A stretch of DNA of 64,000 nucleotides from NCBI GenBank assembly GCA_025024175.1, contig QCXZ01000137.1, positions 60,724,911 through 60,788,910 of the forward strand, read 5' to 3'. Both the position numbers and the translations under genes were made by a program. The notes below the pieces were generated by a model. It had not been told where the DNA came from, did no database searches, and worked only from the letters and a program-made list of their open reading frames with translations. The stretch is from Rhyzopertha dominica. Its lineage: Eukaryota > Arthropoda > Insecta > Coleoptera > Bostrichidae. Shown here one piece after another: positions 57,830-64,000 of this stretch (its first letter is position 1; every line of letters begins with the position of its first letter).

Positions 57830-58195
57830 TCGTCATGCAAAGCTTAACATTCAAGCTACAATTACAGATCGTACAAAATTTATTATGAAAATCGTTGTTC
57901 TGTTTACAAACCTGCAGATCGTTGCGACTATTTACCATCGACTAATAATTAATCATCAATACGAACAAGTAATTCGGACAGCCCACCTCTCAAGACGAGA
58001 AGAGTGAATACTGATGAGAATATCGACGCTGCAAAGCAAAGTGATGCATGAAGATCCNAACATCTAGATTCTGCATCGTGCGCAACTAATTGANATCTAT
58101 CCATTTACATTAGGGAAAACTATAAGTNTGTAAAGCCTTGGTGTAAGAAGGCCTTACAAGATACAGTTCATATGCAGCGGTGCTTTTGTGAGTTG
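57830..58195 (+). pseudogene. DUF4817-like helix-turn-helix transposase relic
   Basis: Fragments in shifting frames match, in order, the N-terminal DNA-binding region of mariner-like proteins often annotated DUF4817 in insects: VNTDENIDAAKQS (about 58005-58043), VMHEDPNI and LHRAQL then YPFTLGKTI (about 58039-58124), and KPWCKKALQDTVHMQRCFCE (about 58133-58192). The family pattern is 'TxENIxxVRQSVxEDPxTSxRRRAQxLxxSxxTxxxIL ... PYKxQLxQxLxxxDHxQRxxFAxW'. Stops, shifts and three N bases (about 58058, 58094, 58129) disrupt it. The catalytic domain is missing. Confidence 0.5.
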
Positions 58196-59173
58196 TGACA
58201 TACAAATTTGAGCAAACATGTAATGCTGGTTGTTTCGTGTCCGGCTCGCCTGTCTGAAAACGATAGATAATGCACCTGCATGTTAGCAGACCCTTGTTTT
58301 TTTATTTTAAATTCTGATGTTAAAAATCAGGGTTTTTAAAAAGTGACCAGTCGGTACAGTGCGATTAATCTATAGACACCTTCAATCAAGACAAACCGCG
58401 AAGTTTGTTATTTAACCGATTTATTCGGGATTTGGACAGTCGTTTTTGGCAACGACCTTCCCAGATCATATCATTTGACTCAAAAGTATGTAAAGGTCGA
58501 GTTTCAATATATATTTTAGTGTTGATTTTAAATTAAGGCCGTTAGTGTATGATCGGTATATCACCTGAATCCAGCCGCAAAATCTCTAAAAGAAAGTCGG
58601 AGTGGGTCAATAATTGCCTTCACAGGAGTAGGTATTACTGGGCAGATAGTAATGAGCACGAGAAGCACTACATTTTGAAGCTTTTAAAAATGATTTGATA
58701 TCGGAAGAGCGGAGAAATATTTATCGTACATCTAATTTGCACTATTTCCAATCTATAAGGTCAGGTTCTTTATTTTATTGTATGTTACCTTCAGCGTCGG
58801 TTTACGCGATTTATACCTCATCAAAGAAAATAATACAACGAAATTGACATTCCAAGCCTACCTAGTGAACTGTGTTAAAGATTCCTTCTCTTAGGCTACA
58901 TTACACGTGGTTTGTCGTACATTGTTTTTCAATCATGATTTCAAAAGCTATAGTTTAGCACTGGTAAATAGTTCATCGCATTTTTAGTTCTGTTATACTA
59001 CTGCCGCGGCCTTCACGACGTCATAATTATATTATTTGATGTTCTTATTGGAGGCCTTATTGGATGATGTTTATTGGTTAATTAATAATTCAAAGTTTAA
59101 ATTATTTGCTTGTTTTCTTATGCTGCCAGATAAACCAATACACTAGTTTATGCTAAACCGGACCCATGTGTTA
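58196..59173. other. Non-coding stretch, no gene recognised
   Basis: No recognisable feature. Confidence 0.45.
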
Positions 59174-60030
59174 CCGCTGCAAATGAATCAATACTTCCAC
59201 ATCCAATTGTCAAAATGACATTTACGTTTTTATTTCTTATACTATACGATTAGTAATCAGGTTTTGAGCATTTTTTTCTCTCTACACATTTTTTCTAAGA
59301 CAAACAGTCCTCATGATATTAGCAAAAATATATAAATTTTAAAATCGGGTTTTTCCAAATAACTCGAAAATTATTAAGTTAACAAAAAAATACACAAGTG
59401 TTTTCTGATCAGAAATTTGATTTTCTATATAATAACAAAATTTAAAAAATATCATACGAGCAGGGTTAAAACAGGTTTTTTGGAAATATTTCGAAAATGC
59501 CAAAATTTTGAATAAATTTTCTAAGACACTTTTTGAGAAAAATTTTAGTTCCTATCTGATGGTATTTTCATTTTTTGAACATATTAAAAATATTCGGAGA
59601 TATTTAGGAAAAACCGTTTGTGACGGATTTTTACTAATATCTTCTAAACAGTTTGCTGCACCGAAAATTTATAAGGACGAATAATACTAGCAGTTATACT
59701 ACTAATCACATACTAAAATGAAAAAAAAATAAACAAATAAAAATTTGCAAAAAGGGTAGTTACCCTCCAATTTCGCCCCCTTCCCGATACCCTACTTACC
59801 CCACAAACAATAGGTCGCTTTGGATAGTTGAGATTTATACGTTTGCCAAATTTCAAGTTCATATATTAAGTATTTCGAAAATGATCGTGACCACAAACAA
59901 AACCATACAGACACACATACACAGACAATAATTTTTTGCGTTTTCGACCAATTTAAAGCGAATGAGCAAATAAAAAATTTTGAAAATTTTTTTGCGGTAC
60001 AATACTTCCCATCCGTTGGATGTGGAAGTA
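59174..60030 (-). repeat. TACTTCCACATCCAA repeat family, copy 3
   Basis: Reverse-orientation copy of 32689-33453, 857 bp. It runs from CCGCTGCAAATGAATCAATA through TACTTCCACATCCAATTG to ...CGTTGGATGTGGAAGTA, so 15-bp inverted ends TACTTCCACATCCAA are exact in this copy, with an 18-bp tail outside one of them. It preserves GGTTTTGAGCATTTTTTTCT, the un-interrupted version of the site into which the hAT MITE inserted in copy 4. Confidence 0.85.
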
Positions 60031-60705
60031 ATTAAAAAAGAATACAAATTAAAACAAACTTACCACAAATTTCCCCCTCCCCAGTAGACCATGAGAATTA
60101 GACGGAATAAGGATTAAAGCCTACTGATCATCGAGTCATCGAAATATTTTGTTGAGCAACGAGACTCATTTTTTGGTTCAGTATCCATGCAAGTGTCGCA
60201 TTTGGAGTAAAGGGTACCCACAAGCAATGTTATAACCAAATCAAGTGCACTATTTGGTATTATGTATGAGCTGGAGTAGTTATTGGATCGTTATATACTA
60301 AAAAATGAAGCGGACCACCGGCAAACATAACAACAGACTATTGCTATATACGAAGGATGATGTGACGACTTCTACATGTCGCCGTTGGATTTTTAATTTT
60401 ATTTACAATAGACAAATTTGGGCGTTTTTGGAGATGACCACTTACAAATGGAAAACTGCCGCCACTGACCTTACTATGGAGAGTTTAATGTTCTAGATTT
60501 TTAATCCTCTGCATTTTCCTCTTACCTGTGGTGGTTTGCTTACCATTTATAGAAAAATGTTGCTCAATACGATTTTTTTCGCGTTTTTTATTTTAAAGGA
60601 AATACCCGGCGAACGCATATCCCGACAACTTACATTATTATTTCTAAGGTCACTCCCCACCGATTCTACTGATTATCACTAATTATTGAATATTAATTTT
60701 AACAA
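60031..60705. other. Intergenic between two repeat copies
   Basis: No gene recognised; the forward frame 60305-60496 (63 codons) has no known similarity. Confidence 0.4.
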
Positions 60706-62367
60706 CCGCTGCAAATTGAATCAATACTTCTACATCCAATTGTTAAAATGACATTTACATTTTTATTTCTTATACTATATGATTAGTAATCAAGTTTTGA
60801 GCAGTGACGGGTGTTTACGCGTAAACTATAATTTACTACGTTACACGCGTAGAAAATGTAGATAAAGCATTTTGACGTAGATTTTGAGTAGAAAATTCAA
60901 GACGAGTATATTATGGTTAAAGTGTATTAAGTAGGTACGCGATAAAACTAAATGGCAACCATTTTGTTTCTAATTTCTCTGTTTTGCTACCTTCTTCATT
61001 TGCCGATGTCCTTTTTATAATAGTTTTCTCTGGAACATAAAAGGCCAACCATTATGTTTTCCTTCCAGGACTGTATAAGTACATTCTTAAGAATCCTATT
61101 TTCACATGCTATCAAATTAGAACAGCATGTTTCATATACAAGTTGATTTTTCTCCAAAGAAAAGTATCTACTGTAACCAATTATCACCTGTTACTTGCTT
61201 CTTTAGATCAATGTATACCTAGTTCAATATATATATAGGACAATCAAATAAAATTGGCCGTTTATTTCCGTTTAAAGAGAATAAAGATAATAAATACCAA
61301 AGTGCGCCAAAGTGCTTCTGACAGCACACTTAGTCTGCTTACTCAGGTCTTCTGGCTATAATTGACGTATACCCAAACAAGTTATTGTTCTTTAAACATT
61401 TATCTAGTCAACTTAATTGCGACAAGGTAGTATTTCGTTTAATTAAGAATAAATATAAAATTATAATAAAATACAAAATTATTGACATTTGAGGCGTTTT
61501 GAGTAGTACTGTTGATGAACACCATGTTCGTCTACACAATGTTGTTTTCTACAGTAGACGGTAGAATATTACATAGTTTACGCGTAGATAATAGCGTAAC
61601 CTACATGGCGTATTCTACGCGCCCATCACTGGTTTTGAGCATTTTCTCTCTCTACACAGACAAACAGTCCTCGTGATATTGACAAAAATACATAAAATTT
61701 TTAAAATCTGTTTTTTACAAATAACTGGAAAATTATTAACTTAACAAAAAAATAACAAGAGTGCTTTCTGATCAGAAATTTGATTTTCTATATAATGCCA
61801 AAATTTAACAAAATCGTACGAGCAGGGTCCAAAATAGGTTTTTTTGGAAATATTTCGTAAATGTCAAAATTTTGGATAAATTTTCTAAGACACTTTTTGT
61901 GATAAATTTTATTTCCTATCTGATGGTATTTTCATTTTTTGAATATATTAAATATATTCGGAGATATTTAGGAAAAATTGTTTTCTTTAAGTGACGCTTT
62001 TTTGCTAATATATTCTAAACAGTTTGCTGCACCGAAAAAGAGCGAATAATACTTGCAGTTATACTACTAATCGCATACTAAAACGAAAAAAAAAATAAAA
62101 TTTTCAATAGGCGTAATTCTCCCCAATTTCGCCCTCTTCCCGATACGCTACTTACCCCACAAACAATAGGTCGCTTTGGGTAGTTGAGATTTATACATTT
62201 GTCAAATTTCAAGCTCATATATTAAGTCTTTCGAAAGTTATCGTGTCCACAAACAACAACAGATACAGACACAAACGCACAGACAAGAAATTTTTTTGCT
62301 TTTTCGACCATTTTAAAGCGAATGAGCAAATAAAAAATTTTGAATTTTTTTTTCGCGATACAATACT
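60706..62367 (-). repeat. TACTTCCACATCCAA repeat family, copy 4 (split by a hAT MITE)
   Basis: Reverse-orientation copy beginning CCGCTGCAAATTGAATCAAT. It is interrupted at 60802-61631, resumes at ATTTTCTCTCTCTACACA, and ends near CAATACT at about 62367, lacking the final about 25 bp including one terminal repeat. Outside the insertion it aligns closely with copy 3. Confidence 0.85.
60802..61631 (+). mobile_element. hAT-type MITE, copy 2, nested, with duplication GTTTTGAG
   Basis: 830 bp between perfect 8-bp repeats GTTTTGAG (60794-60801 and 61632-61639). Ends CAGTGACGGGTGTTTACGCG and CGCGCCCATCACTG. It shares terminal and internal sequence with the MITE at 31695-32633 (TTTTGAGTAGAAAAT, TAGTTTACGCGTAGATAATA, GCGTA-TCTACG-type repeats). 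No transposase is encoded. Confidence 0.94.
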
Positions 62368-64000
62368 CATTATAACAAACATGAAAATACAAGTAATTTA
62401 ACAATTATTTTTACTTCACTTACCTACATATTCAGGCAAGTGCTGCATGCTACTCAAGTATATAACTTCAAAATCCACTGCATCCAAAGGAAACATACTT
62501 GGTCTGCGCTGCGAACGATTTAGTTGGCGAGAAATACAACTTATGTAGTTTTAAACTGGACAAAAAGACATGATCTTCTGTACGATAAACTTACTTAATT
62601 TGCTTATAAAATCTAGGAAACACTGTATCGGATAAAACAAGCAGCTTACAGTCTTGTACCTGATACTAGATACTAACGTGAGCTAATATATGCTATTCTA
62701 TAAATACATTCTCTTAACGTTCCATTTCTTTTACATTTATAAATATACCATATATTATAGTACTGATTATTGTATTATCTAATAAGGCATAATTTAAACA
62801 ATATTTGCTCTCCTCCTAGAATATTTGTTGCGAGTTTCCCCTGCAAATAATATAATACGTATCCTATTAACTAAAACTTCACTGCAAAAAAAAAGTAATA
62901 ACAGTAATTAAAGTATATCGTACACAGTTTTATACTTATATATGAATGTTTTGATTCTTTTACAAATTCTTCGTATTATGACTTATCGTATTGCACTCGG
63001 TCATCGTAGCTCGTAACTTATGTAAATACTTATATACCTACAAAGGTACCTTCGCTGTAAGGCAATACTTATATCTTGAATTTATTATTAGGCCCATTGT
63101 TCATCTGTAAGCTATATGTTGTTCAATAGAATTGAATTTATACACGAGTTAAATTATTTGTGACGCATTTCAACGCTCTGTTTAGTACTCGCTTGTTCAT
63201 AAATTACAGATTATATCCTCTCTCAGCAACACAAATGCATAGACACGAGAGTACGTTTCATTTCACAGTAGGTATTTCGTATTTTGAAATTTAAATCCTT
63301 AATTTGGATTATTAGGATAATATAGTACTATATAACAGTGTGCATGATGTAAATCCTTGTAGCCGGTATTTTGTTTGTGGAATTATTATAATATACATTT
63401 ATACATACGAGTATTCTGATTCACGGCCAATCGGTATATTACCAACGTTTTAAAAATTCTAGAAAAAAAATAATTATACTAAAATATATTTCGTTAAAAC
63501 GATTGTTTCCCTAAACATCAGCAAGAGTTTAGAAAACACCACAGTACATGCTTTTTTGTTGACTCAAGTTATGGATAACATTATCAGATCGTTCGATAAC
63601 GGAATGTGTACTTCAGATTTACGGATTTGATGATATATCACTTCGTTTCTTTTCTTCTTATTTTAAAAACGTACCCAAGAAGTTATTCTAGATAATTCAC
63701 ATTCTGAATGCTGCTCAATGACCTCAGGCGTACCAGTTCAAATAGTTCCACACAATATTCTTGTCACCTTTGAAAAAAGAGGCAAACAAATTCATAGTTT
63801 AATGTTTACCTACCATGACCTACTTAATGTAAAGCAATCCGTTGAAGCTGTTAAAAATTCGAACAAATCGAATTCTCCGTGTTTGCGAATATAAAGGAAC
63901 TACTCCAATCCAACAAACCTTATTTCTCAGCTTTACATAAACTCCAGGGTTAAATCCATTTAGTTGTATTCGCATCACAGATCGGTCTGGCCTGTCGGAG
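62368..64000. other. Non-coding AT-rich stretch to window end
   Basis: No gene, RNA or mobile element recognised; no frame of note on either strand. Confidence 0.45.

Noticed and set aside
1..64000. CRISPR arrays, rRNA genes, bacterial operons or phage
   Set aside because: None present. All repeats are transposon-type or short tandem repeats, and the coding relics are eukaryotic transposable elements.

Overview
This window looks like AT-rich, gene-poor nuclear DNA from an arthropod, most likely an insect. The evidence is a Mag-clade Ty3/gypsy retrotransposon, mariner and other transposase relics, hAT-type elements with 8-bp target duplications, and arthropod-style LINE debris. There are no bacterial operons, ribosome binding sites, rRNA genes or CRISPR arrays. 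Isolated N bases are scattered through it, as in a draft assembly. I found no complete host gene. Almost everything identifiable is a transposable element (TE) or a TE relic.

Layout. 1-2.6 kb: little recognisable, apart from a small unrecognised reverse-strand frame. 2.65-3.76 kb: degenerate Ty3/gypsy pol fragment (RT and RNase H), followed at 3.80-4.03 kb by a four-copy 71-75 bp tandem repeat with a palindromic, heat-shock-element-like core. 7.2-7.8 kb: first copy of a 0.63-0.66 kb inverted-repeat element (second copy at 22.9-23.5 kb). 9.45-13.13 kb: structurally complete LTR retrotransposon insertion with 140/139-bp LTRs, tRNA-Ser-type primer site, polypurine tract and perfect 5-bp target duplication ATAAC; its coding region is internally deleted and inactive. 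15.8 kb: LINE relic. 16.52-17.77 kb: mariner element with 32/33-bp terminal inverted repeats, TA duplication and a broken transposase. 21.2-22.9 kb: fragments of retroelement coding sequence.

29.2-33.5 kb: a 693-bp TA-flanked inverted-repeat element, a 177-bp fold-back MITE, a 939-bp hAT-type MITE with 8-bp duplication AAGCCGGG, and the first copy of an about 0.75-0.86 kb repeat with TACTTCCACATCCAA inverted ends. 36.8-38.4 kb: 1.66-kb candidate transposon dense in AAACAAAT palindromes. 39.0-41.4 kb: 2.4-kb candidate transposon with CCCAGCCAACACA ends. 44.8-45.1 kb: deleted copy of the 29-kb element. 47.3-48.0 kb: a third hAT-type MITE (duplication GAGAGGAA). 48.66-49.03 kb: hAT transposase C-terminal relic next to a hAT-like terminus. 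53.1-53.5 kb: internally collapsed mariner-like transposase on the minus strand. 57.5-58.2 kb: a long hairpin and a DUF4817-like helix-turn-helix transposase relic. 59.2-62.4 kb: two more copies of the TACTTCC family in reverse orientation, one interrupted by an 830-bp hAT MITE whose target site is preserved empty in the neighbouring copy.

Nothing here functions together as a pathway. The window is a layered record of independent transposition events. The best-supported structural results are the five insertions with intact target duplications (LTR element, mariner, three hAT MITEs), the paralogous empty site, and several repeat families I cannot name. Possible host sequence is limited to two unproven exon candidates (reverse strand near 52.1 kb, forward strand at 55.48 kb) and a few GC/CpG-rich or homeobox-site-rich blocks.
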